64,000 nucleotides of DNA from Colwellia psychrerythraea (GCF_000764225.1 NZ_JQED01000056.1:172233-236232), one strand, 5' to 3'. Numbered from the stretch's first letter, positions 55,404-63,460 are shown. Numbers and translations are program-made. The notes: generated by a model from the sequence alone, not told the origin.

Positions 55404-55855
55404 TTAATTTCTACAAATTCTGAAGCAGTAAAATTACTTTTAAAGGTAAAGGCATACGGCGTATCTCCGTTACTACGAAGAAAATCTAATTTCTCAACTG
55501 CTTCTTCAATAGTAGGGATATGACCTTTAGGCACCCACCATAAAACATAGCTGTCCTCAGCTATGTTATGAAACCATTCTTTTTTACGTCTAAGAAAATT
55601 TCGATGATGGGTCCTAAACATGAAGTTTTTAAGTGCATCAGTAGATTCCCAAACTGACATATTTACAATAACATCAAGGTCTGAAAAAGCCTGAATATTG
55701 GTAGCATCACCCTGTTCATCTTTTAATCGCCAGACAAAACCTTCACTCGATTCCGCTAGATTATTTACTGGCTCTAAATTATCTACAAAATCTTTAATTT
55801 CAGGGGCATCTAATGAATACTTTGCTCTGGCAATATTTAATTGTGCTAGGTGCAT
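55397..55855 (-). CDS. DUF3291 family protein
   Basis: A 152-aa protein. The block LAQLNIARAKYSLDAPEIKDFVDNLEPVNNLAESSEGFVWRLKDEQGDAT, then VNMSVWESTDALKNFMFRTHHRNFLRRKKEWF and YVLWWVPKGHIPTIEEA, fit the DUF3291 family, a dimeric alpha/beta-barrel related to antibiotic-biosynthesis monooxygenases. Activity unknown. It is first of a coupled pair with the small membrane protein. This family is often found in integron cassettes. Confidence 0.85.
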   Translation of the reverse strand: MHLAQLNIARAKYSLDAPEIKDFVDNLEPVNNLAESSEGFVWRLKDEQGDATNIQAFSDLDVIVNMSVWESTDALKNFMFRTHHRNFLRRKKEWFHNIAEDSYVLWWVPKGHIPTIEEAVEKLDFLRSNGDTPYAFTFKSNFTASEFVEIKC

Positions 55856-56005
55856 ATCACTTCTCCTTGGTGAATAACGCTTGATTTAGCGTTTTTTAAG
55901 TCTTTCTATCCTAAGTCATAGTTACGATAAATGGTCATTTTTAGTTATCAATGCGATAGATATTGGCTTCAAAAATCTTCTGAGCATATTTCATTCGTTA
56001 ACCCC

Positions 56006-56275
56006 CTATTTTTTTCGCGCACTGAGTTTTCTAATCAGTTGAACTAGGGTTCCGATAAAAAAATAACCCACAAATTGACCAGACATAAAGAGTACCATTT
56101 TAGGGGCAAAGTAAGTCTCTTCACTAAAAAAACTAAGAGTCAATATAGCAGGAGACACTAATACGCTATAGCCTGGTAATGATACTGGAACCATATAGTA
56201 ATTAAACAAAAAAGCGCCAAGTCCAATCGAAATGCCAGTAAATCCCCAGATTGAAGAAAGTTTAAAATTTATCAT
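56006..56275 (-). CDS. Hypothetical membrane protein, 89 aa
   Basis: Two to three hydrophobic segments (about 9-27, 32-50 and 58-80) and a basic C-terminus (RKLSARKK). Not recognised. It is a small single gene typical of cassette-like DNA. The 150-bp gap downstream holds a possible decayed attC (GAATAACGC at 55874 and GTTAACC near 56000), which is too weak to annotate. Confidence 0.5.
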   Translation of the reverse strand: MINFKLSSIWGFTGISIGLGAFLFNYYMVPVSLPGYSVLVSPAILTLSFFSEETYFAPKMVLFMSGQFVGYFFIGTLVQLIRKLSARKK

Positions 56276-56380
56276 AATTCCTTGAAAAATTAGTTGCCTA
56301 AATGAATGAACTAAGTGATAAGTTGCTTAAATATTTGGGGTAGGGCAACACAACCATGGGGTTGTGTTTTATTCATTTCC

Positions 56381-56914
56381 TTATTTAGCGCTAAACCACC
56401 TAATCGCTAGTTGTTCATGTTTTTGAATGAAATCGTTTTTAAGCATCATGTAAGTCTGAATATTATTGCCGCTTTGTGATGCAGCCATTCTTTTTACTTT
56501 ATCATAGGCTAATAACGTTTTTGGGTGTGCAATTAAGTACTCTTTAAATGCTCTATGGCGACATAAATGCATATCATCAGTTTGAAAAGCATGGATATGA
56601 TGACTATGTTGAACACCACCTTTTTGAAAATAGCGCCTACCCGTAATGCCATTTTCTCCCTTTACTAGATAACCAAGAGTTTCAATATGCTTATTTACTT
56701 TATCTAACTCAGTGAGGCAAGTTACCTCAATTAAAATATCAATAACAGGCTTTGCTGATAAACCAACCACAGATGTGCTTCCAATATGCTCAATTTTCAG
56801 TGCGTTCTGACCAATAGCCTCGGCCAATAATACTTTTTCACTTTCAAATAATCTAACCCACCGTGGATCGTAACTAACAACCTCTATAACTCTACTTGTC
56901 AAATTTTTCTCCAT
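56381..56914 (-). CDS. GrpB family (UPF0157) protein
   Basis: A 177-aa protein of the GrpB/UPF0157 family, a nucleotidyltransferase-like fold. Its signature is IEHIGSTSVVGLSAKPVIDILIEV (Gly-Ser pair and the downstream Asp), with HHIHAFQTDDMHLCRHRAFKEYLIAHP later. Biochemical role unknown. It is common as a mobile single gene in integron cassettes and genomic islands. Confidence 0.88.
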   Translation of the reverse strand: MEKNLTSRVIEVVSYDPRWVRLFESEKVLLAEAIGQNALKIEHIGSTSVVGLSAKPVIDILIEVTCLTELDKVNKHIETLGYLVKGENGITGRRYFQKGGVQHSHHIHAFQTDDMHLCRHRAFKEYLIAHPKTLLAYDKVKRMAASQSGNNIQTYMMLKNDFIQKHEQLAIRWFSAK

Positions 56915-57023
56915 TTATGCATCATGACCAATTCGGGGACTGATAGCTAATTACTTAACTTAAATTACAAAGCAAAATAGCGCTGTACTATTCGCAGCTC
57001 ACTCAAATGTTAGTTTTAGTGTG

Positions 57024-57470
57024 TTAATCAATCAACATTGCTACTTTTTCAATACCATGCGACGGCGTCCATCTTTTATACTCAACAAAGCCATGTTTTT
57101 TATATAAGTTTATTGCCGGAGCATTAACCACAGCTGTTTCTACACTGGCTTTTGAATAATCAAATATTTCTAGAATATAGGTGATTAATTTATTGGCTAT
57201 ACCTTTTCTAAAATAACGTGGGTCAACAGTTAAGCTATTAATTTCTAAATGCCTATCGGCTATATCGACTTCTATAATGGCAGCGAGACCTCCTTTTTCA
57301 CTAAAACCATAAAATAGGGTGTCTGAGTTTTCGATGTCTTTAGTACTTCGCATTAGTGGGGGAAAATTAAGCGTACCTATAAGCTCAGCTTCAATATTAT
57401 AAGAATTCTGAAATATGGTAAAAATTTGATGAGCTATTTCTTTATTCGACTGATTAAGTTTTTTTATCAT
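57024..57470 (-). CDS. GNAT family N-acetyltransferase
   Basis: A 148-aa GNAT domain with the acetyl-CoA pyrophosphate loop RKGIANKLI (after LTVDPRYF) and the C-terminal APAINLYKKHGFVEYKRW motif. Acceptor substrate unknown. The N-terminus (IKKLNQSNKEIAHQIFTIFQNSYNIEAELIG) is helical. It lies upstream of the GrpB gene on the same strand with a 110-bp gap. Confidence 0.85.
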   Translation of the reverse strand: MIKKLNQSNKEIAHQIFTIFQNSYNIEAELIGTLNFPPLMRSTKDIENSDTLFYGFSEKGGLAAIIEVDIADRHLEINSLTVDPRYFRKGIANKLITYILEIFDYSKASVETAVVNAPAINLYKKHGFVEYKRWTPSHGIEKVAMLID

Positions 57471-57565
57471 ACTACGTTGAGTCTCAAAATATGCGCTGTG
57501 TTATAGCGTCACGTTACGCTGAAAGTTATTGGTAAACACTTAAAATAAGTGAAAACAGTCAACGA

Positions 57566-58003
57566 TTATTTTTCTGCATGATGTTCTTGCAGGCTTTTGA
57601 TAAAATTATCAAGGCTAGGCGGCATGTCATCATGTTTGATACCACCGTCTGAAATCTCGTCCCAATTGGCTTTTGAACTACAACATAGGTGTGTCGTTAT
57701 TTTGATATCAACATTTTCGACCAAACCCATAGGAATCCAGTAATAATTAGATTCTCGAAGCCTGTTAGGAACAGGGCACCCACAGTGTTTGCAAAAATCA
57801 GAAGTAAATCCAGAAGCCTTTTGCCAATGGCTAATTGAGTCAGAACCAGCAACCCAGCTAAAGTCTGACTCTTTGACAATCGTTGCCGTATTAGATGTTG
57901 AACCCGACTGTTTTTGACATAACTTACAATGGCATTGGTACAAAGCTGCTACCTTGCCTGAAACGTTAAAACTCACACTTCCACAATTACATGAACCTTT
58001 CAT
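57566..58003 (-). CDS. GFA family (CENP-V/GFA) zinc protein
   Basis: A 145-aa protein with the GFA zinc-binding cysteines: Cys5 and Cys7 (GSCNCGSVSF), Cys24, Cys26 and Cys29 (YQCHCKLCQKQSGS) and the later FCKHCGCPVP cluster. Family members are named after glutathione-dependent formaldehyde-activating enzyme, but most have no proven activity. The open frame extends 12 codons further; ATG 58003, with AAGG 5 nt before, matches family starts. It is the first gene below the clear attC array. Confidence 0.83.
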   Translation of the reverse strand: MKGSCNCGSVSFNVSGKVAALYQCHCKLCQKQSGSTSNTATIVKESDFSWVAGSDSISHWQKASGFTSDFCKHCGCPVPNRLRESNYYWIPMGLVENVDIKITTHLCCSSKANWDEISDGGIKHDDMPPSLDNFIKSLQEHHAEK

Positions 58004-58146
58004 ACTAACCTTCACTTTAAGTTTGTTTTTGCCCGACACATAATGGGCATCTAAAATTTATTCATTACTCCGAAAAGCATGGTGCCAATTTATACGTTGC
58101 TTTAAGATTTTTCACTGTTCTCAATATATCAAGAGCCCAAGAAAGT

Positions 58147-58249
58147 CTTAAACAGACTCATTCAATCAATCGTTAATTGCAAAGGGCTAAAATGATAAAA
58201 AACGAAAAACAGCCAACTATTAATTTTTCGTTTAATGTGCTTGTTATAT
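58147..58249 (-). other. attC site of the Bax-inhibitor-like cassette (last clear site)
   Basis: R'' is ATATAAC (58249-58243), then AAGCACATTAAACG and the AGTTGGCTG / TAGCC arm pair around a GTTTTTTATC centre. The R' end is altered (GTTTAAG, 58153-58147). It is similar to the sites at 60473 and 63355. The weak R' may explain why the array appears to end here. Confidence 0.65.
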
Positions 58250-58250
58250 G

Positions 58251-58907
58251 CTACTTTCTACCTAAAATTCTGAGTATACGTAAAAACAAGTTAATAATGT
58301 CCATATACAATGCAGCGGCACTATCTACAGCATTATCATACGTTTTAGGAATTGCATTTGCTCTAGCCCAGTCATATCCAATATAACCGCAGAAGATAAT
58401 CACAACAATCCAATCTAAAATTCCGTGATGAGTATTAAAAATGAATATTTCAATTAATTCGACGACGATTACACATAGTAAAGCTATTGTAAGTCCTCCT
58501 GCTATTTTATTGAAAAAGGCAGGGTACATAGATCCTAAAAGCATCATGACGAAAGTTACCATGCCCGTAACTCTTATAGCTTCGAGTACAATATCTGGAT
58601 TATATTGGCTTACAACTAAATTAATAATTAAGCCGAAAGGAACGACGACAAAATTATAGCCAATAAAACTGACCACTGGGCTATCAGATTTACTAAAGAG
58701 ATAAATACCAAAAAAACATGATGCAAAATAACCAATGATGAAGACTATTGGATTGATACTGCTTATAGATTCTACAGGAATGTTTAGAACCATTATCCAG
58801 TTTATGGCAAAGCCCCAAATCAGTGTTATACCAATGACAAAATTGTAAGTTGAAGCACTTATTATCTTGTCATTGGTTTCTGTTCTGTCAAATACATCTA
58901 CTTCCAT
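58251..58907 (-). CDS. Bax inhibitor-1 (TMBIM/YccA-like) family membrane protein in a cassette
   Basis: A 218-aa, seven-helix protein. The C-terminal signature CGYIGYDWARANAIPKTYDNAVDSAAALYMDIINLFLRILRILGRK is that of the Bax-inhibitor-1 family (PF01027), with the conserved GYDW and the aspartates of the pH-sensing pair (D in GYDW and D in YMDIINLFL). Bacterial members include calcium-leak channels (BsYetJ) and the FtsH partner YccA. It lies in a cassette with its own attC and has 44 bp before the next attC's R' box, enough for a ribosome site but not a clear promoter. Confidence 0.85.
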   Translation of the reverse strand: MEVDVFDRTETNDKIISASTYNFVIGITLIWGFAINWIMVLNIPVESISSINPIVFIIGYFASCFFGIYLFSKSDSPVVSFIGYNFVVVPFGLIINLVVSQYNPDIVLEAIRVTGMVTFVMMLLGSMYPAFFNKIAGGLTIALLCVIVVELIEIFIFNTHHGILDWIVVIIFCGYIGYDWARANAIPKTYDNAVDSAAALYMDIINLFLRILRILGRK

Positions 58908-58950
58908 TTTATTTCCCTATAGTTTGAAGTTTTCACAATTCTCTCCTAGT

Positions 58951-59052
58951 GCATAACGCGCGAATAACAGACTAAGCAATGATCGGCCAAAATGTGAAAC
59001 GAAGCGGAACGCAACCAACAGTTACGTGTCCTTTCTTATTTTTTTGTTAGTT
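58951..59052 (-). other. attC site of the DUF4386 cassette
   Basis: R'' is AACTAAC (59052-59046) and R' GTTATGC (58957-58951). The arms are GTTGGTTGCG / TTTTGGCCGA around the centre TTCCGCTTCGTTTCACA, as in 62559 and 62968. The stop codon of the gene lies inside R''. Confidence 0.85.
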
Positions 59053-59691
59053 TTGACGACTAATTAACATCGCCACACCTAACCAAGAAAACCATACTAT
59101 TTGACCTAAGCCAAATATTTCTGTCAGTATTTCAGCAGGATAAATAGTGAGAATACCCACAGAACCAATAAATATTCCGAAACAGTTTAACAATTTTGGA
59201 AGCTCAATAATTTTTAAGCCAGCAAGACTCAATAAAAGAACCCATAAGCCGCCGACAACTTCGTTACCTCCCCCTAAACCTTCAACGATAGTATTGATAA
59301 CTACCCAAAGGGTCATTGCTTGTTCTGCATTTTTAGCAGATAAATCGATTACAGCACCTAACCCTATATTTGCAATCATTCCACTTGCTATGACGAGCCC
59401 AACCCAAACAATACCGAAGATTGAAGCCAGTTGTGATAAAGCAGGGGCTTTATTTTTCATACGTTGATGGATCGCTAAAACTAATATAGCCAAAAAAAGA
59501 CCAAAGGCGACATACATAGTTAAATTAACTATCGACAAAACCACCTGATTATTAGTTAAAAAAATAAATTTTTGTGCATCCTCTGCACTTACAGGATAAT
59601 CCCAGAACACTCCAAAAAAAACAAAAGCAGATATGTAAATAGCGGCCTCAAAAAGTGCTGCAATGCCACCTAATTTTTGTAAATTATTCAC
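59047..59691 (-). CDS. DUF4386 family membrane protein in a cassette
   Basis: A 214-aa protein with six transmembrane helices and the family-typical start NNLQKLGGIAALFEAAIYISAFVFFG, then ALHQ-like LAIHQRMKNKAPALSQLASIFGIVWVGLVIASGMIANIG. DUF4386 is of unknown function. It starts with GTG at 59691. The stop overlaps the R'' box of its attC. Confidence 0.82.
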   Translation of the reverse strand: MNNLQKLGGIAALFEAAIYISAFVFFGVFWDYPVSAEDAQKFIFLTNNQVVLSIVNLTMYVAFGLFLAILVLAIHQRMKNKAPALSQLASIFGIVWVGLVIASGMIANIGLGAVIDLSAKNAEQAMTLWVVINTIVEGLGGGNEVVGGLWVLLLSLAGLKIIELPKLLNCFGIFIGSVGILTIYPAEILTEIFGLGQIVWFSWLGVAMLISRQN

Positions 59692-59764
59692 GACTCTATC
59701 CTTGAAAAGAAAAACTCAAGTTAACATAAAATAATAGTCGTTATTGACTTCAATATGTAACAAA

Positions 59765-59862
59765 AGCTAACGCTCTGTTAAGGGAAAAATTGTAGCCTCC
59801 TCAATGTTATGAGGAAGTGTCCACTACTTCAAAGTACGTTTGATTGCCTTGTATGGTTAATT
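59765..59862 (-). other. Divergent attC site after the 70-aa cassette gene
   Basis: R' is GTTAGCT (59771-59765) and R'' is probably AATTAAC (59862-59856). The GGCAATCAAACG segment and the hairpin CTTCCTCATAACATTGAGGAG in the middle differ from the other sites. Position and ends fit an attC of another lineage. Confidence 0.55.
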
Positions 59863-60074
59863 CACCCGTTTGACTCGTTCTTATTGCTTTGTAAAATTTT
59901 GATGTTTGCGTTTAATTCTTTAATATCTGCTTGGGAGTTCTCCATTATATTTAGCATTCGCTTAACTCGTTTAGAAATTAAAAAGATGAATACGGGAACC
60001 GTAATCCATAAAAGCCCTAAAAGTATATAAGCAAAACCAGTGAACAGACCAAAATAGTTTGGGGTAAATTCCAT
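59862..60074 (-). CDS. Small membrane protein with coiled-coil tail, 70 aa (cassette)
   Basis: One to two hydrophobic segments (about 8-34: LFTGFAYILLGLLWITVPVFIFLIS) followed by a basic stretch (KRVKRML) and a helical, coiled-coil-like tail (NIMENSQADIKELNANIKILQSNK). Not recognised. Topology is probably N-out with the tail in the cytoplasm. Confidence 0.6.
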   Translation of the reverse strand: MEFTPNYFGLFTGFAYILLGLLWITVPVFIFLISKRVKRMLNIMENSQADIKELNANIKILQSNKNESNG

Positions 60075-60091
60075 TTTAAATTATCCAATTA

Positions 60092-60189
60092 AGCTAAAGC
60101 CCTAATAATGGGCAAAAAATAGTTGGCTAGAATAAGCGACGAAGGAGCAAAAGCCAATTGAATTTTCCTGAGTAAACAACTTATTATTC
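60092..60189 (-). other. attC site, degenerate at both ends
   Basis: Central arms CAATTGGCTTTTGC / TAGCCAACTATT with the loop TCCTTCGTCGCTTATTC match the sites at 60939 and 63799. Outer boxes are altered: R'' GAATAAT (60189-60183) and R' TTTAGCT (60098-60092) instead of GTTxxxx. It probably recombines poorly or not at all. Confidence 0.65.
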
Positions 60190-60211
60190 ATACAGGGCAC
60201 AATACGTTGAG

Positions 60212-60457
60212 TTACTTTTTAGTAATACATTTATCTTTTATTTTCCCGTCTGAGTTAATGCACATATTTTTATCTTTTTTGACACAATCATATTCCGGAT
60301 CTTGAGAAATTGCATTTAGCCCACCGAAAATAACTGCTGTTAAAGCATCAGAACTTCCTTCAGCCCCTTCAACTGCATTGCAGCTGTGTTGCTCAAAATT
60401 GTTAGAGCTACAAGCAGATAAAAATAAGCAGGATATAAATAAGTTTCGAATGAGCAC
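60212..60457 (-). CDS. Small lipoprotein, 81 aa (cassette)
   Basis: GTG start and a lipobox (FLSACSSN, Cys16) after a short hydrophobic leader. The mature part is about 65 residues, with five further cysteines (HSCNA, YDCVKKDKNMCINS, DKCITKK) that may form disulfides. Not recognised. It starts 16 bp after the R' box of the previous attC. Confidence 0.65.
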   Translation of the reverse strand: MLIRNLFISCLFLSACSSNNFEQHSCNAVEGAEGSSDALTAVIFGGLNAISQDPEYDCVKKDKNMCINSDGKIKDKCITKK

Positions 60458-60472
60458 AGCAATTCCTTATAT

Positions 60473-60571
60473 GTATAACGCCCGTTAAGGGGAAGTTTAT
60501 ATGTTGGCTACAATGTTTGAGGAACGAAAAACAGCCAATTGTAAATTTTTCGTTAAATGGCCTTGTTAAGA
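60473..60571 (-). other. attC site of the DoxX cassette
   Basis: R'' is TCTTAAC (60571-60565) and R' GTTATAC (60479-60473). The arms are CAATTGGCTG / TAGCCAACAT around TTTTTCGTTCCTCAAAC. It is closely similar to the site at 63355, with the shared segment CATTTAACGAAAAATTT also seen at 58147. Confidence 0.88.
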
Positions 60572-60575
60572 CTAT

Positions 60576-60938
60576 TTATTTAGGGCAAAGATTTATTAAT
60601 AATTGATTAATCTCTCCTCGACCAGACCAAGCACGCCAGAACGCGGCAAGTGCTATAGAAGAAGCTACTGCTAGCATTAGCCATTCTTTGTGAACAAGGT
60701 GCGTTCCAATAGCGCCGAGCATAAGCCCCCCCAGACATAATGAAGATAGTGAGGATAACCGTGTAATTAGTAAGCCTAATGCGCCAAAAACTTCAACTAT
60801 ACCAGTAAAATACATAAATGTACTTGGGTAACCCCAACGTACAAATGCCTCGACCTCGAATGGCAATGATAATAATTTTGCACAACCCGAAGCGAAAAAT
60901 ATTAGTGCGAGAATATAGCTCAAAATACGTGCGATCAT
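60576..60938 (-). CDS. DoxX family membrane protein (cassette)
   Basis: A 120-aa, four-helix protein with the DoxX pattern ILALIFFASGCAKLLSLPFEVEAFVRWGYPSTFMYFTGIVEVFGALGLLITRLSSLSSLCLGGLMLGAIGTHLVHKEW. DoxX-like proteins are linked to redox reactions (thiosulfate oxidation in Acidianus, radical detoxification in mycobacteria), but the role of this one is unknown. Two to three bases separate its start from the R' of the next attC, so it depends on upstream transcription and on a ribosome site inside the attC. Confidence 0.85.
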   Translation of the reverse strand: MIARILSYILALIFFASGCAKLLSLPFEVEAFVRWGYPSTFMYFTGIVEVFGALGLLITRLSSLSSLCLGGLMLGAIGTHLVHKEWLMLAVASSIALAAFWRAWSGRGEINQLLINLCPK

Positions 60939-61044
60939 TTATAACCCGAATACCTCATTCAGAGGCAAATAATTGTTGGCTAAAATAGCGACGCAGGAGT
61001 AAAAAGCCAACTGATCTTTATCCTGCTGAAATGACTTGTTAGAT
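60939..61044 (-). other. attC site of the alpha/beta hydrolase cassette
   Basis: R'' is ATCTAAC (61044-61038) and R' GTTATAA (60945-60939). The arms are AGTTGGCTTTT / TTAGCCAACAATT around TACTCCTGCGTCGCTA. Length 106 bp. The gene stop lies in R''. Confidence 0.88.
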
Positions 61045-61980
61045 GTTCTCTTTTACAAAACTAAGAATATCATTATGAATTTTCAAGTTAGTACCATGCC
61101 CAATGTCTTTATATGTATGAAAAACAACATTTACATCGTTTGCTTTGTAAATATCTTGGCATTTAGTCCAACGGTCAGGTTGCATATTTTGTCCTAACAC
61201 TAAGTGGATAGCTTTTCTTTCTACATCTGAGTATGCATCATCGTATTTAACAGCGTCATTGGTATCGTTTTCGCCCATAAACAAAAACTGTGGTAAAGAT
61301 GCCCATTTAGCTTTATTAAAACCTGTACCTGTAATTTTTTTAAAGTCATTGATACCTAGAGGGTAATTTAAACTCTCACCTGAGACTTTATCGACAGGTA
61401 ACATTAAAATTCCATTTAACCCACCTGCAACGACTAACTGAAGGCTATCTGGATGCAACATAGAAAAGCGGTTAGCCAAACTTCCTGAAGCAGAAAACCC
61501 AGTTAAAATAACTTTACTGTGTACTTTCACAGAGTGTTTTGTGAGTTCTTTTTTTGCTTCAGAAATCATTGCTAGTAATTGTAAGTCTAGCCTTTTTAAA
61601 TCTCCAGACTCTACTAACAACGTATCTCTATCTAATGCGTGAGTATATATTTCCCAATCGGTTTTTGAACGAGGAAAAATTGGAATAAGTATTGGGGAAT
61701 TTAATTTTTTTGCTACCCATGGGCCTACTGCATTACCCACTATAGCTTTTTTAGCGCTTTGATAATGTACATCGAAATCATCAGAAACAGCACCAGTATT
61801 GTTAGTTTCAACCACCAAATAATTTGTGTCGATATTCGTAGGAATCTTTAATAAAAACGGAAAGGAAAAGCCTTTCTTGGGATCCGCATTAACTTCAATA
61901 ATTTTTTCTGCATAGCTCACGTTACTTATCAATATAATAAATACAGCAACACTTTTTATAATTAACTTCTCGATTAGCAT
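61039..61980 (-). CDS. Secreted alpha/beta hydrolase (cassette)
   Basis: A 313-aa protein with a signal peptide (KLIIKSVAVFIILISNVSYA, cut near residue 24) and an alpha/beta-hydrolase core. The nucleophile elbow is LTGFSASGS (Ser163), the acid is probably in FMGENDTND, and the His in DIGHGTNL near residue 293. It may be a periplasmic esterase or peptidase; substrate unknown. It is the longest cassette gene here. Confidence 0.8.
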   Translation of the reverse strand: MLIEKLIIKSVAVFIILISNVSYAEKIIEVNADPKKGFSFPFLLKIPTNIDTNYLVVETNNTGAVSDDFDVHYQSAKKAIVGNAVGPWVAKKLNSPILIPIFPRSKTDWEIYTHALDRDTLLVESGDLKRLDLQLLAMISEAKKELTKHSVKVHSKVILTGFSASGSLANRFSMLHPDSLQLVVAGGLNGILMLPVDKVSGESLNYPLGINDFKKITGTGFNKAKWASLPQFLFMGENDTNDAVKYDDAYSDVERKAIHLVLGQNMQPDRWTKCQDIYKANDVNVVFHTYKDIGHGTNLKIHNDILSFVKENI

Positions 61981-62000
61981 GATGAATCCTCCTTGAGAAC

Positions 62001-62068
62001 ATCTAAGGTCACCATTAACCGTCGCCGCATTTTTTTTACGGCGTCACTGTTAAATTGCCTTGTTAGAA
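62001..62068 (-). other. Short attC site of the GNAT cassette
   Basis: R'' is TTCTAAC (62068-62062) with AAGGCAATTTAACAG. The inner stem is TGACGCCG / CGGCGACGG around an A-rich loop. The outer partner is CCTTAGAT (R' with GTT changed to CTT, 62007-62001). At 68 bp it is the shortest of the array and has a different hairpin from the others. Confidence 0.7.
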
Positions 62069-62548
62069 GTTACTCTGTTTATTCCACTCAACTACGGATA
62101 TAAAATATGTCGTAAAACTCCGTCCCCAAAGTTCTGTCTTCTGAACTTTAGAAGCCTTTCTTTTCAAAAATCTGTACTTGGGGCGAGTTTCAAGCAGGTG
62201 GAACATTATTTCTTTATGTCCCAATTCCTTGGCCCAACACATTAACGTCTTGAATATCGAGATACCAAAACCCCAATATTGCTTAGATATGACAATAGCT
62301 ATTTCAAAACCATTGTCGTCAGGCTGAATGCCACACCAGCCTGCCAGTACGCCATCTATAAATACAGCTCGAACACGACAACCAGGAATAGATTCTGATT
62401 GAGTCTTCCCATTCATCCACTCTCTGATACTGACAGAATCAAAATGCATATGATCAATTAGGTGCTTTCTCAACGTTTGATCATTAACAACCAGCAAAAA
62501 GTCGTCTGGATTTACGTGCTTGAAATTTACGTATTCAATTTCACTCAT
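62063..62548 (-). CDS. GNAT-like acetyltransferase (cassette)
   Basis: A 161-aa GNAT-fold protein. The acetyl-CoA-binding part looks like ISKQYWGFGISIFKTLMCWAKELGHKEIMFHLLET, preceded by strands VRAVFIDGVLAGWCGIQPDDNGFEIAIVIS. The usual Q/RxxGxG/A loop is replaced by QYWGFG. Acceptor unknown. The stop overlaps the R'' box of the short attC downstream. Confidence 0.75.
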   Translation of the reverse strand: MSEIEYVNFKHVNPDDFLLVVNDQTLRKHLIDHMHFDSVSIREWMNGKTQSESIPGCRVRAVFIDGVLAGWCGIQPDDNGFEIAIVISKQYWGFGISIFKTLMCWAKELGHKEIMFHLLETRPKYRFLKRKASKVQKTELWGRSFTTYFISVVEWNKQSNF

Positions 62549-62558
62549 ATCTAAATAT

Positions 62559-62660
62559 TTCTAACGCCACAATAAGTGGCTAAGTAATGGTTGGCTAAAA
62601 TGTGAAACGAAGTGGAATGCAGCCAACTATTACGCATCTTTGTTTATTTTCTTGTTATAT
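62559..62660 (-). other. attC site of the 95-aa cassette
   Basis: R'' is ATATAAC (62660-62654) and R' GTTAGAA (62565-62559). The arms are AGTTGGCTGC / TTAGCCAACC around ATTCCACTTCGTTTCACA. It is almost identical in its middle to 58951 and 62968. Confidence 0.9.
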
Positions 62661-62661
62661 T

Positions 62662-62949
62662 TCAGTTGTTTCTATGTTCTGCTAGGAATGCTGCATATTC
62701 TGATCTAGCTTTGCTATCAGGTTTTATACCTTTAGATTCACACCAACTTACAAGTTTACTGATTTTGATAGATATTTTTTTAACCTGCTCGCCATTTGCT
62801 CTAAGTTCGCTGATAGCATTTTCAGCATTATGTCGCCATTCTTGATATGTATCATCTAGAGAATTTGGGTCGTCTACAGTTTCCTTTAAACATTGCCATT
62901 CTTCAGGTTGAAACCACGCGAAAGAATATACTATTTGTTGTTCACCCAT
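62662..62949 (-). CDS. Hypothetical cassette protein, 95 aa
   Basis: A soluble acidic protein: GEQQIVYSFAWFQPEEWQCLKETVDDPNSLDDTYQEWRHNAENAISELRANGEQVKKISIKISKLVSWCESKGIKPDSKARSEYAAFLAEH. Not named with certainty; mostly helical, with a Trp-rich N-terminus. It begins 19 bp after the R' box of the next attC. I have no function to propose. Confidence 0.7.
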   Translation of the reverse strand: MGEQQIVYSFAWFQPEEWQCLKETVDDPNSLDDTYQEWRHNAENAISELRANGEQVKKISIKISKLVSWCESKGIKPDSKARSEYAAFLAEHRNN

Positions 62950-62967
62950 GTTTGAATACTCCGTGAA

Positions 62968-63068
62968 ATATAACGCTTCGCTAAGAGGCGAGTAATTGTT
63001 GGCTAAAATGTGAAACGAATTGGAACGCAGCCAACAATTACGTGTCCTTGTTTATTTACTTGTTAGGT
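62968..63068 (-). other. attC site of the 95-aa lipoprotein-like cassette
   Basis: The clearest site of the window. R'' is ACCTAAC (63068-63062), overlapping codons for Pro-Asn before the stop; R' is GTTATAT (62974-62968). The arms are AATTGTTGGCTGC and its complement around GTTCCAATTCGTTTCACA. Length 101 bp. Confidence 0.92.
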
Positions 63069-63343
63069 GAATTGCTAGGTACAAAAAGATCTAAGAAAAA
63101 CTCAACCCAAATAAATGTAGTTTCCTTTTTATTAGCATCGGCTCTCAAAGCATCTTTTTTAACCTTACATTGAGAAAATATAACATTGGCATCGTTACCT
63201 AAAAGCTCATAATGATCACCATAAGCTATTTTTCTACAATCATTTATATCTGCTGATTCATTACCAACACTTGCACAAGAGGTAACTAAGAACACAGCGC
63301 ATAATAAAGCAGTTTTAACTGAAACAGTTTCAAAAGACGACAT
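63056..63343 (-). CDS. Small lipoprotein-like cassette protein, 95 aa
   Basis: The N-terminus SSFETVSVKTALLCAVFLVTSCASVGNES has a lipobox (VTSC) after a hydrophobic stretch. The mature part has two cysteines (NDCRKIAYGD, FSQCKVKKDALRADA). The TTG at 63346 precedes the ATG at 63343, which is used. Its last codons lie inside the R'' box of its attC. Function unknown. Confidence 0.65.
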   Translation of the reverse strand: MSSFETVSVKTALLCAVFLVTSCASVGNESADINDCRKIAYGDHYELLGNDANVIFSQCKVKKDALRADANKKETTFIWVEFFLDLFVPSNSPNK

Positions 63344-63354
63344 CAACGATATTC

Positions 63355-63455
63355 ACCTAACGCCCTCATTAATGGGCCAAATTTAGTTGGCTAAAATTGT
63401 TGAGGAACGAAACACAGCCAACTATATTTTGTCCAGATTAAACAGCTTGTTATGT
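63355..63455 (-). other. attC site of the DUF2185 cassette
   Basis: R'' is ACATAAC (63455-63449) and R' GTTAGGT (63361-63355). The arms are TAGTTGGCTGTG / TTTAGCCAACTA around TTTCGTTCCTCAACAAT. Length 101 bp; similar to 60473. Confidence 0.9.
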
Positions 63456-63460
63456 GAATA

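Noticed and set aside
55856..56005. Possible attC between the DUF3291 and 89-aa genes (GAATAACGC and GTTAACC boxes)
   Set aside because: End boxes look right but the inner arms do not pair and the TTGGCT core is missing; could be chance in AT-rich DNA.
56915..57023. Possible attC between the GNAT and GrpB genes (GTTAGTT near 57008, AAAATAGCG in the middle)
   Set aside because: Only isolated words match; no paired arms or R' box.
57471..57565. Possible attC between the GFA and GNAT genes
   Set aside because: Contains a small hairpin (AGCGTCACGTTACGCT) but none of the attC boxes in the right order.
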